DNA of 64,000 nucleotides from Deltaproteobacteria bacterium. GTDB lineage: Bacteria; Desulfobacterota; Desulfarculia; Desulfarculales; Desulfarculaceae. The position numbers and the translations under genes were made by a program. The notes beneath the pieces are model-generated. The model made no database searches and was not told the origin of the DNA. It saw only the letters and a program-made list of their open reading frames with translations. This document shows positions 6,914 through 15,371 of this stretch, piece by piece. Location: positions 15,920 to 79,919 of the forward strand of contig JAHLLK010000019.1 in the NCBI GenBank assembly GCA_020444165.1, given 5' to 3'. Position 1 is the first letter of the stretch. Every line of letters begins with the position of its first letter.

Positions 6914-8287
6914 TTATTTGGCGGGAAGCCTCTGGGAGGGCCGGCGGTCGTACAGCCGCCGCAGCCGCGCCGGTTCCAGGCCCAGGTGGTAGAGCATGGG
7001 CACCAGGTAGTTCAGGAAAGTGGTGCGGGCGAGCCCCAGCTCCTGCCAGCGGCGGGCGGAGGTCACGGCGGGCAAGGGGGAGATGACCACCCGGCCCTGC
7101 CGGCCCAGGCGCCGCACCAACTCCCAGTCCTCCATGATGGGCTGGTCCGGAAAACCCCCCAGTTGCTGGAAATCCTCCCGCCGGAGAAACAGGCCCTGGT
7201 CGCCGTAGGGCAGGCCGGCCAAGCGGCAGCGGAGCGCCACGGCCAGCTCGATGAAGCGCAGGGAGGCCGGGCGCTGGTCCAGGCGGAAGGTGAAGGCCCC
7301 GGCCGCCACCCCGGGGTCAGCCAGGACCCGGCGCACTTCGGCGGCCCAGCCCGGGGGCAAAAGGGTGTCGGCGTGCAGGAACAAGAGATACTCCGCGGTG
7401 GCCAGGCGCGCGGCGGCGTTCATCTGGCGGGCGCGCCCCCGGGGGCAGGAGAGCACCAGCGCCCCGGCCCGGGCCGCCACCGCGCGGGTGGCGTCGGCGC
7501 TCCCGCCGTCGGCCACCACCACCAGGTCCGCTCCGCCGGCCGCCACCCGGGCCAGGCAGGAGGGCAGGGCGGCCTCCTCGTTCAGGGCGGGGATGAGCAC
7601 CGCGAGGCGGCCTTGCTCGCGGGCCCGGGCCGCGGCCCAGCGCGGCAGGTCGGCCGGCCGGTCCAGGTCGGCCAGCCGGGGCAGGAGCGCCGGGGTGAAG
7701 CCGTGGGCCCGGGCCAGCTCCAGGGTGCGGGCGGCCACCTGATCGCCGCCCCAGGCCAGGCCTTGGAACAGCTCCGGGGCGGACCGGGTGAGGCCTATAA
7801 AATAGTAACCCCCGTCCGCGGCCGGCCCCAAGGCCAGGTCCCCCCGGGCCAGGGCCTGGCCGCCCTGGGCCAGCACGTCCGGGGTAAGCTCCGGCAGGTC
7901 GGTGCCCACCACCGCGGCGGCCGGGGCGCCTTCGGCCAGGGCTTCGGCCAGGCAGCGGGCCATGCGCTCCCCCACGTCGCCCTCGCCCTGGTCGCGGTAA
8001 AGGGGCCCCTCGCCCAGCCAGGCCCGGGCCGCGGCCGGCGCGCCGCCGGTCACCCGCACCTCCAGGTCCCAGCCCTGGGTCAGGGCGGCCTGGCGGGCCA
8101 CGGCCAGGGTGCGCTCCGTGAGCCGGGCGTGCAGCCGGGCGGCGCCGGCCGGGCCCAGGGCCGGGATGAGCCGGGTCTTGGCCTGTCCCGGCCGGGGCAG
8201 GCGGGCCATGACCACCAGCCGGGGCCGGCCGGCGGCTGGGGAGGGCGGCGCGGGCTCCGGCGGCTGGCCGGGGCTCGGCTCAGTCAC
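6914..8287 (-). CDS. Fused TIGR04282-TIGR04283 glycosyltransferase (arsenosugar-biosynthesis type)
   Basis: 457-aa protein with two domains usually encoded separately. Residues about 20-215 resemble the CofC/GT-like TIGR04282 family (VMARLPRPGQAKTRLIPALG, VVGTDLPELT, GPAADGGYYFIGL). Residues about 228-450 are a family 2 glycosyltransferase of the TIGR04283 type (LIPALNEEAALPSCLA, VVADGGSADATRAVA, CPRGRARQMNAAA, FLHADTLLPPGW, GDQGLFLRRE). These families are named for arsenosugar or radical SAM/selenodomain-associated loci; no ArsM or ArsS homologue is in the window. The GTG start at 8287 overlaps the upstream lipid kinase stop by 8 nt. Confidence 0.85.
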   Translation of the reverse strand: MTEPSPGQPPEPAPPSPAAGRPRLVVMARLPRPGQAKTRLIPALGPAGAARLHARLTERTLAVARQAALTQGWDLEVRVTGGAPAAARAWLGEGPLYRDQGEGDVGERMARCLAEALAEGAPAAAVVGTDLPELTPDVLAQGGQALARGDLALGPAADGGYYFIGLTRSAPELFQGLAWGGDQVAARTLELARAHGFTPALLPRLADLDRPADLPRWAAARAREQGRLAVLIPALNEEAALPSCLARVAAGGADLVVVADGGSADATRAVAARAGALVLSCPRGRARQMNAAARLATAEYLLFLHADTLLPPGWAAEVRRVLADPGVAAGAFTFRLDQRPASLRFIELAVALRCRLAGLPYGDQGLFLRREDFQQLGGFPDQPIMEDWELVRRLGRQGRVVISPLPAVTSARRWQELGLARTTFLNYLVPMLYHLGLEPARLRRLYDRRPSQRLPAK

Positions 8288-9191
8288 CTTGGGGAGCTTC
8301 CGGGGCCGGGGGGGTCAGCACCTTCAGGGCGCCGGGGGCCACGCTGATCTCCAGGGGAGTCTCGGCCACGGGCTCGCCGTCGGCCCACAGCTCCACCGGC
8401 CGGTCGGTGGTGATGACCAGGCGGGAGCAGTCGAACATGTCCACTTCGGGGGCCCCGGCGTGGCCACCTTTCAGGAGCTTGGGGATGAGGGTGAGCACCC
8501 GCCGCAAGGTGACCGGCCGCACCAGGCAGACCCGGAAACGGCCGTCCCGGGGGTCGGCCCCGGGGGTGACCGGGATATTGTTGCCATAGGTGGGGGTGTT
8601 GCCCACGGCGCACATGAAAAAGGGGCCCTGGTAGTGCCCGCCGTCCCAGGTCAGCTCCACCTCGGGGCATTGGTAACGGGCCAGCATGGTGAGCGCCGCG
8701 TAGAGGTAGGCCGGGGTGCCCCGGAGGGGCAGGGTCATCTCGTCCACAAAGCGGCTCACCGCGGCGTCAAAACCCAGGGCCCCCACGGTGCAGAAGTGGC
8801 GGCCGTCCACCCGGGCCAGGTCCACCCGGCTGGGCTGGCCCCGTTCCAACAGCCGCAGCACCTCCTCCACCCGCGAGGCCAGGCCCAGGGCCCGGCAAAA
8901 GTCGTTGCAGCGGCCGGCCGGGGCCGGGGCCAGCATGGTCTCGGTGCCGGCCAGGGCCTGGATGGTTTCGTGCAGGGTGCCGTCGCCGCCGCAGACCAGG
9001 AGCATGCCGTTGCCCCCGGCCGCCTCTTCCCGGGCCAGGGCCTCGGCGTGGCCCCGCCCCCCGGTCCACAGGGCGCGGACCCGGTAGCCCTTTTCCCGCA
9101 AGCGGCCGATGAGGATGCGGGCGAAACGCCGCCCCCGGCCCCAGCCGCTCTGGGGGTTGGCGATCACGGTGATCTCGCTGCCTTTTTTCAT
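8280..9191 (-). CDS. Diacylglycerol kinase-family lipid kinase (YegS-like)
   Basis: 303-aa soluble lipid kinase with the DAGK catalytic domain. Visible: phosphate-binding VIANPQSGWGRG at the N-terminus, the nucleotide loop VCGGDGTLHETIQALAGT (about 67-84), LAPAPAGRCNDFCRALGL, and the C-terminal VELWADGEPV typical of the second domain. The ATG at 9191 has GGAGG 6 nt upstream. It overlaps the downstream fused glycosyltransferase, suggesting a two-gene lipid or cell-surface operon. The lipid substrate cannot be read from sequence. Confidence 0.88.
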   Translation of the reverse strand: MKKGSEITVIANPQSGWGRGRRFARILIGRLREKGYRVRALWTGGRGHAEALAREEAAGGNGMLLVCGGDGTLHETIQALAGTETMLAPAPAGRCNDFCRALGLASRVEEVLRLLERGQPSRVDLARVDGRHFCTVGALGFDAAVSRFVDEMTLPLRGTPAYLYAALTMLARYQCPEVELTWDGGHYQGPFFMCAVGNTPTYGNNIPVTPGADPRDGRFRVCLVRPVTLRRVLTLIPKLLKGGHAGAPEVDMFDCSRLVITTDRPVELWADGEPVAETPLEISVAPGALKVLTPPAPEAPQGD

Positions 9192-9383
9192 GCCGGCCTC
9201 CGGGGACGGGCGGTTGTTGCGCGCAAGCTGTGGGGTGAGTATACAACCTGCTAACATAGCAGAGCCTTGCCCGGTGCGTAAAGCCGGCAGGGGAGCAGGG
9301 GTGGCCAAAGGTCACCGGCCCGTAACTTGAGCCCAGGGCCCCTGGGGGGGACAATGGAGTTTCAAGCAAGCGCGGAGGCAGGC

Positions 9384-10241
9384 ATGCGGGGGAGGGTTGG
9401 GAGCAAGCTACTGGCCGGCTGGGCTGCCCTGGTGTGGGCGGTGGGGCTGGCCGGAGGACCGGCCGGGAGCCTGGCCGGGGAGCCGGCCCCGGCCCGGGCG
9501 CCCCAACCGGCCGTGGCCCAAGCGGCCGGTCCGGGGGCCAAGCTCAGGCCCTGGAAGGTCTGCCCGCGCTTGTTCGTCAACCCCACCATGGAGTTCCGGG
9601 CAGTGGTCCACCTGGGCGAGGCCGCGGGCCTGGCCCAGATCCAGGCCCTGGCCGCCGGGGCCCAGTTCGAGGAGAGCTGGGTCTTTGTGCCGGACCAGGG
9701 CTTGTGGATCGAGGTGGGCTGTTCGGAAAGGAAGACGCCCTTTGGCACCTACGTGGCCTTGGAAGGCTACGTTTTTCAGCTCATGGACCAGTTCCCCCGC
9801 CTGAAGCTTTACCACGTGCATCCCCAGGGCCAGTTCCGCCGCGAGACCTACGGGCCCCGCCAGATCCTGCGGGAGAACGTGGCCGAGGCCCTGCCCAGCT
9901 TTGACGACATCAAGGCCATGGTGCTCTTGTCGCGGGTGTTCCGGGCCGGGCAGCCCTGGGGGGAGATGTCCTTCGGCCTGGTCTCCCGCCACGGGCTGAC
10001 CACCTACGGCCTCACCGCGGCCGGCCGCGAGGCCCGGGGAGAGATCAGCGCGCGGCGCTTTGTCTTTTCCCCCCTGGACTCCCAGGAGTGGCTGGAGGAA
10101 GACTCGCCGGCCCGGGCGGCTTTGGCCCGGCCGGACCAGACCGGGCCCCTGGTGCACGGATTGATCCGTCAGGCCGCCGGTGAGCTCTGCGGGCATGAAG
10201 TGTGGGTTGCTTTCTCGCCCGAGCTGACGCCCGATCATTAA
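9384..10241 (+). CDS. Secreted protein of unknown function
   Basis: 285-aa protein with a signal peptide (MRGRVGSKLLAGWAALVWAV then a small-residue cleavage region) and an Ala/Pro-rich stretch before the mature domain. The mature part has alternating strands and helices and a conserved-looking LKLYHVHPQGQFRRETYGP segment, but I do not recognise the family. The start at 9384 is preferred over ATG 9354 because GGAGG lies about 7 nt upstream. It is divergent from the lipid kinase and followed by a PEP-CTERM gene with its own promoter. Confidence 0.7.
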   Translation: MRGRVGSKLLAGWAALVWAVGLAGGPAGSLAGEPAPARAPQPAVAQAAGPGAKLRPWKVCPRLFVNPTMEFRAVVHLGEAAGLAQIQALAAGAQFEESWVFVPDQGLWIEVGCSERKTPFGTYVALEGYVFQLMDQFPRLKLYHVHPQGQFRRETYGPRQILRENVAEALPSFDDIKAMVLLSRVFRAGQPWGEMSFGLVSRHGLTTYGLTAAGREARGEISARRFVFSPLDSQEWLEEDSPARAALARPDQTGPLVHGLIRQAAGELCGHEVWVAFSPELTPDH

Positions 10242-10311
10242 CGTCCTGATAATACGTCTCAAAATAATAACGAACAAACTCATTCGCTTGCGGAGATTAC
10301 GCCGGTTGTTG

Positions 10312-10340
10312 TTGTTCGGCCGCGGCCCAGTTCCTATATT
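10312..10340 (+). promoter_or_regulatory. Putative promoter of first PEP-CTERM gene
   Basis: TTGTTC (10312-10317), a 17-nt spacer and TATATT (10335-10340), in an AT-rich stretch. Transcription would start about 50 nt before the ribosome site AGGGGGAGG of the PEP-CTERM gene. Confidence 0.5.
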
Positions 10341-10396
10341 AAATTCATAGGGAATAGACATCCCGCCAATTCAACCTGCAAGGGGGAGGCATAGCC

Positions 10397-11161
10397 ATGA
10401 GAAGCCGTATTATCTTAGCTGTTTTGGTCCTCGGGCTGGCCCTGGCTGCCGCTCCGGCCCGCGCCGATATGATCAACTTCGGCGACCTGACCCAGTTTGG
10501 CAACACCCCCTCGCACCAGAGCGAGTACTTCATCGACGACATCCTGCCGGGGGTCGACCTGAGCATCACCGCCTGGCTGGTGGGCAACGGCAACACCGAC
10601 CCCACCCAGGTGGACGTGTCCTGGAACCCCAATGACCAAGGCCTGGGGGTGTGGGGCGGCGCGAACAACGACGAGATCGACGGGCGATCAAGTCCCACCA
10701 GCCCCTCGGAGCTTTTGCTCCTGACCTTCAGCGAGCCGGTGTTCCTCACCAGCTTCAGCGTGGTGGACCTGTTCTACGAGTACTGGACCAGCCCTCAGGG
10801 CCACAGCGAGACCGAGCACTGGTACACCGAGATGGGCTTCGCGGATTTGATCGGGACCGGTCTGGTGCCCTTCTTCGCCCCCGCCACCAACGTGTACTCC
10901 GGCGAGGGTCCCACGCAGGGCTTCGTGACCATCAACGTTTCGCCGGGCCAGGCCAGTCAGCCGGTGACCCAGATTGGGTTCTTTGCCAGCCCGGGCAACC
11001 CCAATCACGAATCCAATGACTACGCCCTGGTGGGGGTGAATGTCGCCGGTGGCGACGATCCCCATCCCGCGGGCACTCCGGAGCCGGGCACCTTCCTGCT
11101 CCTGGGTTCGGCCCTGGGCGCGGCGGGCTGGCTGCGCCGCCGCCGCCGCCGTCGGGCCTAA
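10397..11161 (+). CDS. PEP-CTERM sorting domain-containing exported protein
   Basis: 254-aa exported protein: N-terminal signal peptide (MRSRIILAVLVLGLALAAAP, cleavage near ARADM), a beta-rich body, and a C-terminal sorting tag GTPEPGTFLLLGSALGAAGW followed by a poly-Arg tail. PEP-CTERM tags are recognised by an exosortase that processes proteins going to the cell surface or extracellular matrix; no exosortase is in this window. It is about 80% similar by eye to the next gene, so the pair arose by tandem duplication. Ribosome site AGGGGGAGG, ATG 10397. Confidence 0.92.
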   Translation: MRSRIILAVLVLGLALAAAPARADMINFGDLTQFGNTPSHQSEYFIDDILPGVDLSITAWLVGNGNTDPTQVDVSWNPNDQGLGVWGGANNDEIDGRSSPTSPSELLLLTFSEPVFLTSFSVVDLFYEYWTSPQGHSETEHWYTEMGFADLIGTGLVPFFAPATNVYSGEGPTQGFVTINVSPGQASQPVTQIGFFASPGNPNHESNDYALVGVNVAGGDDPHPAGTPEPGTFLLLGSALGAAGWLRRRRRRRA

Positions 11162-11205
11162 CCGCCCTGCCGGGACGGCCCGGCCCGCCATACCTGGAAA
11201 TTGAC

Positions 11206-11232
11206 CGCCGCCGGGCGCCACTCCCGGCGGCG
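11206..11232 (+). terminator. Hairpin after first PEP-CTERM gene
   Basis: CGCCGCCGGG / CCCGGCGGCG, 10-bp stem with a 7-nt loop, 44 nt after the stop codon. It lacks a T run, so it is a weak or factor-dependent terminator at best. Confidence 0.45.
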
Positions 11233-11621
11233 CGGTTCGAGGGGGCGGCCGGCGGCAGACCTTCGGCGCCTCCCGCCCCGCCTTCCCGCAGGGCCAGCGC
11301 CACCCGGCCCGGCTGGACCGTTTTTTCCCCTTGCCTCCCGTTTGCCCCCGATCTGCGGCCGGTTTCTTGCCCCGGTATAGCCGGGGGCTAACCACGGACC
11401 GTCATTGCACAAAGTTTTCAAATAAAAAGAACCTCCCCCAGCTGCCATAAAGGCGGCCGGGCGAATCGTTTTACCTTGGGTCATCTGCTGTGGCTTAATC
11501 AAGACTAAAATGTGACTAGAAAAGGGCCCTGAAATTAGTAAGCAAGTTTAACATCGTAGAAATTGAACAGAAATTTTGATTCGGAATCGTGGTTCATTGT
11601 GTACTTTTCAAAAAAAAGGCG

Positions 11622-11650
11622 TTGCCCTGCGCATTTTTTATGTCTATAGT
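11622..11650 (+). promoter_or_regulatory. Putative promoter of second PEP-CTERM gene
   Basis: TTGCCC (11622-11627), exactly 17 nt, then TATAGT (11645-11650), within a markedly AT-rich segment (11500-11690) of an otherwise GC-rich region. The start codon is 54 nt downstream. The upstream AT-rich stretch could be a regulator or UP-element region. Confidence 0.6.
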
Positions 11651-11704
11651 GGGATCATACGAAAACCAGCAAGGCCATCCTTGTTAGCAAGGGGGAAGTG
11701 GATC

Positions 11705-12463
11705 ATGAGAAACCGAGTCCTCACAGTTGTTCTGGGGCTGACCTTGGCCCTGGCCGCCGCGCCGGCCCTGGCCGATACGGTGAATTTCGGGACCCTGCCC
11801 GAGTTCGGCAGCACCGCATCGCACCAGCCCGAGTACTTCATCAGCGACATCCTGCCGGGGATCGACCTGAGCATCACCGCCTGGCTGGTGGATCAAACCG
11901 GCAACAACGATCCCACCCAGGTGGACGTGTCCTGGAACCCCAATGACCAGGGCATCGGGGTGTGGGGCGGCGCGAACGACGACGAGATCGATGGGCGCCC
12001 CAGCCCCACCAGCGCCTCGGAGATGCTGCTCCTGACCTTCAGCGAACCGGTGTTCCTCACCAGCTTCAGCGTGGTGGACCTGTTCTACGAGTACTGGACC
12101 AACACCCAGGGCAACACCAGCCAGGAGCACTGGTACACCGAGATGGGCTTTGCCGACCTCTTCGGCACCGGCAATGTGCCCTTCTTCGCCCCCACCACCA
12201 ACCTGTACTCCGGCGAAGGTCCCACGCAGGGCTTCGTGACCATCAATGTTCAGCCGGGCCTCACCAACCAGGCCGTGACCCAGATCGGGTTCTTTGCCAG
12301 CCCGGGCAACCCCAATCATGAGTCCAACGACTACGCCCTGGTGGGCGTGACCGTGGCCGGCGGTGGCGACACCCCCTCGGGCACTCCGGAGCCGGGCACT
12401 TTCCTGCTCCTGGGCTCGGCCCTGGGCGCGGCCGGCTGGTACCGCCGCCGCCGTCGGGCCTAA
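11705..12463 (+). CDS. PEP-CTERM sorting domain-containing exported protein (tandem paralogue)
   Basis: 252-aa paralogue of the preceding PEP-CTERM protein: signal peptide MRNRVLTVVLGLTLALAAAP, almost identical internal blocks (DILPGIDLSITAWLV, QVDVSWNPNDQGIGVWGGA, LTFSEPVFLTSFSVVDLFYE, IGFFASPGNPNHESNDYALV), and C-terminal GTPEPGTFLLLGSALGAAGW plus RRRRRA. The ATG at 11705 is chosen over the longer frame from 11576 because the signal peptide starts here and GGGGGAAG lies 8 nt upstream. It has its own promoter and a strong terminator, so the two copies can be expressed independently. Confidence 0.92.
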   Translation: MRNRVLTVVLGLTLALAAAPALADTVNFGTLPEFGSTASHQPEYFISDILPGIDLSITAWLVDQTGNNDPTQVDVSWNPNDQGIGVWGGANDDEIDGRPSPTSASEMLLLTFSEPVFLTSFSVVDLFYEYWTNTQGNTSQEHWYTEMGFADLFGTGNVPFFAPTTNLYSGEGPTQGFVTINVQPGLTNQAVTQIGFFASPGNPNHESNDYALVGVTVAGGGDTPSGTPEPGTFLLLGSALGAAGWYRRRRRA

Positions 12464-12516
12464 CCGCCCCGCCGGGTTTGCCCGGCCACCTGCCCCTTCC
12501 CTCAGCCTAGGCCAGA

Positions 12517-12547
12517 GCCGCCGGGAGTCTCTCCCGGCGGCTTTTTT
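12517..12547 (+). terminator. Rho-independent terminator after second PEP-CTERM gene
   Basis: 11-bp stem GCCGCCGGGAG / CTCCCGGCGGC with a TCT loop directly followed by TTTTTT. A textbook intrinsic terminator 54 nt after the stop. Confidence 0.9.
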
Positions 12548-12630
12548 ATGCCCGGCGCGCCCTGTCGGCCGCCAGGCTCTCGCGGCCCCCGAGGGCCCGG
12601 GATCTGCCGGCTTCGCCTCCCGCACCGCGC

Positions 12631-12671
12631 AAAAAAAGACCCCCCGGCCGCTGGATGGCGACCGGGGGGCC
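12631..12671 (-). terminator. Terminator of the small minus-strand gene
   Basis: On the minus strand CCCCCCGG ... CCGGGGGG followed by TC and TTTTTTT. It lies about 105 nt downstream of the small CDS ending at 12775. Confidence 0.75.
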
Positions 12672-12774
12672 AACCTCCTGTGCCGTCTGGAGGGGGGACC
12701 CATCGTGGGGGGGCAGGCGGCTGGGGGCTATTTGCGGAAGACTCCGCCGGGGGTGGCGCCCCCGGCAACCGGCG

Positions 12775-12990
12775 TTACACCATGATGTCGATCTTCTGGC
12801 CCTTGCCGGTGAGGGCGGCCACGGAGGGGGGCTCGGTGGCCAGATTCTGGGCCGCGGCGCCGGTTTCTTGCAACTCCTCCATGGTCCGGGTGATGAGCGA
12901 ACCGGCCAGGTCGGCGCTGGAGAGCGAGTTGGTCAGGGCGGCCATCTGACTGCCCGTGGCCACGTCTGGATATCCGTTGATGCCGGCCAT
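12775..12990 (-). CDS. Small hypothetical protein
   Basis: 71-aa protein starting MAGINGYPDVATG, then an Ala/Ser/Leu-rich helical centre (MAALTNSLSSADLAGSLITR) and a C-terminal GKGQKIDIMV. No Cys, signal peptide or transmembrane segment. The overall shape recalls the short putative motility proteins of the YjfB type, but the similarity is weak and I do not assert it. AAGGAG lies 11 nt before the ATG, and a clear terminator follows, supporting a real single-gene unit. Confidence 0.6.
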   Translation of the reverse strand: MAGINGYPDVATGSQMAALTNSLSSADLAGSLITRTMEELQETGAAAQNLATEPPSVAALTGKGQKIDIMV

Positions 12991-13133
12991 GCTGGAGACG
13001 CTCCTTCCGGTGTATACTTCCCCTTCTACGTACTTATCGGCCGTCGGGGCCAAAAGCTTTAAAAAAAACTGCCCCCGGCCGCACCCCCGGTGGACAGGGC
13101 TCCCTCCGCGCGCCAGAGGGCGAAATTCGTGCT

Positions 13134-13379
13134 ATGTTTGGGGAGCTTGGGGAAGGGCTAAGCAAGGAGGCCGGCCATCCGCGCCGGCCGGGAGCCGGGA
13201 TCTTGTCCAACAGCAAACCATACTGCTTCAAATGCCGGCACCTGCAGATCACCTGGGAACCGGGCCGGCCTTACGCCTGCCTGGCCATGGGCTTCCGCTC
13301 CCGTCAAATACCCTGGCAGGTGGTGCTCCGCTCCTCGGGCAAGCCCTGCATGTGCTACGAGGCCAAGCCGCCCCGGTAG
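13134..13379 (+). CDS. Small cysteine-containing conserved hypothetical protein
   Basis: Up to 81 aa. The core reads KPYCFKCRHLQITWEPGRPY followed by ACLAMGFRSRQIPW and SSGKPCMCYEAK, a pattern I associate with a small proteobacterial conserved-hypothetical family (CxxC, TWxPxxPY, GFxSRxxP, SSGxxC). The four-Cys spacing suggests a metal or Fe-S site, but none is shown. The start is uncertain: ATG 13134 has no good ribosome site, and a TTG near 13203 after GGGAG would give a 58-aa protein containing only the core. Confidence 0.6.
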   Translation: MFGELGEGLSKEAGHPRRPGAGILSNSKPYCFKCRHLQITWEPGRPYACLAMGFRSRQIPWQVVLRSSGKPCMCYEAKPPR

Positions 13380-13423
13380 GCCTCCTGACCACCCCGCGGC
13401 GGTTTGGCCGCGACGAACCGGCA

Positions 13424-13453
13424 GAAAAAAGCGCCGCCCGGCCGGGCGGCGCT
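13424..13453 (-). terminator. Terminator downstream of the cytochrome c gene
   Basis: 12-bp palindromic stem AGCGCCGCCCGG / CCGGGCGGCGCT; on the minus strand it is followed by a T6 run. It closes the three-gene redox operon at 13494-16031. Confidence 0.85.
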
Positions 13454-13493
13454 TGGAAGTTTGGCGGGTATACGGGCTGCGGCCCGCGGGCCG

Positions 13494-13922
13494 CTACTTG
13501 GCGGGCTCCGCGGGTGGGGCCGCGGGGGCCGGCGGGGCCGGCTGGCCCCGGCGGTGGCAGTCTCCGCAGGTCACCGGCCCGGTCTTCTTCCCCTGGGCCA
13601 ACAGCCGCTGGTGACAGGTCTTGCAGTTCTGGTGATAGGCCTGGGTCAGGGTGACGGGGTTCTGGGCCGTGGGCTTGGGCCCGTGGCAGTCGGCGCAGTT
13701 GCCGCCATCACCGTTCTTGTTGTTCATATACTGGTCAAAGTCGTGGTGGCAGGTCTGGCAATCCACGAACTCGGCGTGGGCTGCGTGGGTGAACACCACC
13801 GGCGGCCTTTGGTCTGCCCCGGCCGGTTTGAGGGCCAGGGTCATCACGTCGTCCTGGGCCAGGGCCACACCGGCCAAACCCGCCGCCAGCACCAAGCTCC
13901 AGAGCAGTATGAGCTTCTTCAT
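13494..13922 (-). CDS. Periplasmic tetraheme cytochrome c (class III / c3-like)
   Basis: 142-aa exported cytochrome: signal peptide MKKLILLWSLVLAAGLAGVA (cleavage after ALA), four CxxCH heme sites at CQTCH 55-59, CADCH 76-80, CKTCH 100-104 and CGDCH 119-123, and distal His candidates H46, H49, H60 and H97 in the class III arrangement (FTHAAHAEF before heme 1). A Pro/Ala-rich tail ends the protein. It is the last gene of the operon, so it probably exchanges electrons with the NarI-like and HdrD-like partners, as TmcA or DsrJ do; four hemes favour the Tmc-type comparison over triheme DsrJ. Confidence 0.9.
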   Translation of the reverse strand: MKKLILLWSLVLAAGLAGVALAQDDVMTLALKPAGADQRPPVVFTHAAHAEFVDCQTCHHDFDQYMNNKNGDGGNCADCHGPKPTAQNPVTLTQAYHQNCKTCHQRLLAQGKKTGPVTCGDCHRRGQPAPPAPAAPPAEPAK

Positions 13923-13962
13923 AAAAACCCCCTCGTCAAGCCACGGTCCTCTGCGTCCTGAT

Positions 13963-15336
13963 CTATTCCTCGGCCTCGGCCTCGGCCTCGTCTTCGTCCA
14001 CCGGCTGCATCTCCGGGGGTAGAATCATGCTCTCGCAGATCAGTTCCTTGAAGGTGACCAGCTTCAGACCCAGTTCGTACTCTTTGTTCAGGTCGGTGAT
14101 CTGGTCGTAGCAGTTGTGGCAAGGGACGATGATGTGGGTGGCGCCGGTGGCCTTGATCTGGTCGGCCTTGACCTTGCCCGACGCCATGCGCCGTCTCTTG
14201 AACTCCGGGCCCTGGGGGATGAAGCCCCCGCCGCCGCCGCAGCAGTGGTTGTGGTCGCGGTTGGGGTCCATGTCCCGGAAATCGGTGCAGAGCAGAAGGG
14301 ACAGCTCGCGGATCTCCTCCCACAGCCCGCCGTTGCGGCTGACGTTGCAGGGATCCTGCACGGTGACCGGCGCGGTCAGCATCTTGGCCGGGTCGATCTT
14401 GATGCGTCCGGATTTCAGCAGCTCCAGGAAAAAGGCCACCGAGTGCACCACCTCCACCGGAGTCTTGCCGCCCGGCAGGCCCAGGAAATAGGGCCCCTCG
14501 AAGCGGGCCGAGCGGTAGGCGTGGCCGCATTCGGTCACCACGATGCGTTTGACCCCCAGCTCCACGGCCTTGTCATACATGGCCTTGACCGGGATGGCCG
14601 CCACGGCGCGGTCGCCGGCGAACATGGCCAGGTTGGTGCAGTCCCAGCCGGTGCTGGGCACGGTCCAGTCGCACCCGGCCACGTGGAAGATCTGGGCCGC
14701 CTGGCCCAGCTCCTGGGGATAGAACATGGGCTCGCGGGGGTTGACCGTGTACATGAAGTCCGCCCCCTCCTTGTCCACCGGGATGGTCAGGCCGCGGACC
14801 TCCTCCGCGTTCTCCTCGGCCATCCACTCGCAGGTCTCCAGCCAGTCCTCCGTGCTCACGGCCATCTGGTTGCCGGTCTCCCGGATGTTGGCCGTGGTGC
14901 GGGCCAGGCCATCGGGCAAGACCCCCTGGGAGCAGCACACCGCCCGGGCCACCGCGATCTGGCTGGCGATGTCGATGCCAAAGGGGCAGTACTGGGAGCA
15001 GCGGCGGCACATGGTGCACTGCCCCCAGATCACCTCATAGCACTCCCGCAGAAATTCCCGGCTCACCTGGCCCTTTTTCTTGTACATCTCGCCCAGGGTG
15101 ATCTTCACCTTGTAGGCCGGGGAGAGCTTGGGGTCCTTGTCGTTGGCCAGATAAAAGAAACAGCTCGACGCGCACAAGCCGCAGCGCGAGCAGATGGAGA
15201 GCCAGGTGCGCATGCGCGCGCCGTGGTTGGACTCCAGGATGGCCCGCACCTTGGCCACGTTCACGGGGCGGTCGCCTTCCGCGGAGGCCGGAGCCGCTTG
15301 TGGTTTGGTTTTTGGTTCCATAGCCTCTTCGGGCAT
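13963..15336 (-). CDS. HdrD/DsrK/TmcB-like iron-sulfur protein
   Basis: 457-aa cytoplasmic-face subunit. Two ferredoxin-type sites: C49-x2-C52-x2-C55-x3-C59 and C107-x2-C110-x2-C113-x3-C117. A full C-terminal CCG domain: C330, C365-C366-G367 within HNHCCGGGGGF, and C406-x2-C409, as in the catalytic subunit of heterodisulfide reductase and DsrK. An incomplete first CCG-like region has GCDWTVPSTGWDC and VVTECGHAYRS. The C-terminus is Glu-rich. It lies between a NarI-like membrane protein and a tetraheme cytochrome c, the arrangement of DsrMKJ and Tmc complexes. The thiol/disulfide substrate (for example DsrC) is inference from those families. Confidence 0.87.
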   Translation of the reverse strand: MPEEAMEPKTKPQAAPASAEGDRPVNVAKVRAILESNHGARMRTWLSICSRCGLCASSCFFYLANDKDPKLSPAYKVKITLGEMYKKKGQVSREFLRECYEVIWGQCTMCRRCSQYCPFGIDIASQIAVARAVCCSQGVLPDGLARTTANIRETGNQMAVSTEDWLETCEWMAEENAEEVRGLTIPVDKEGADFMYTVNPREPMFYPQELGQAAQIFHVAGCDWTVPSTGWDCTNLAMFAGDRAVAAIPVKAMYDKAVELGVKRIVVTECGHAYRSARFEGPYFLGLPGGKTPVEVVHSVAFFLELLKSGRIKIDPAKMLTAPVTVQDPCNVSRNGGLWEEIRELSLLLCTDFRDMDPNRDHNHCCGGGGGFIPQGPEFKRRRMASGKVKADQIKATGATHIIVPCHNCYDQITDLNKEYELGLKLVTFKELICESMILPPEMQPVDEDEAEAEAEE

Positions 15337-15371
15337 TTTGTTTTCTCCCTACGGGAATAGAAGACGGCTCC

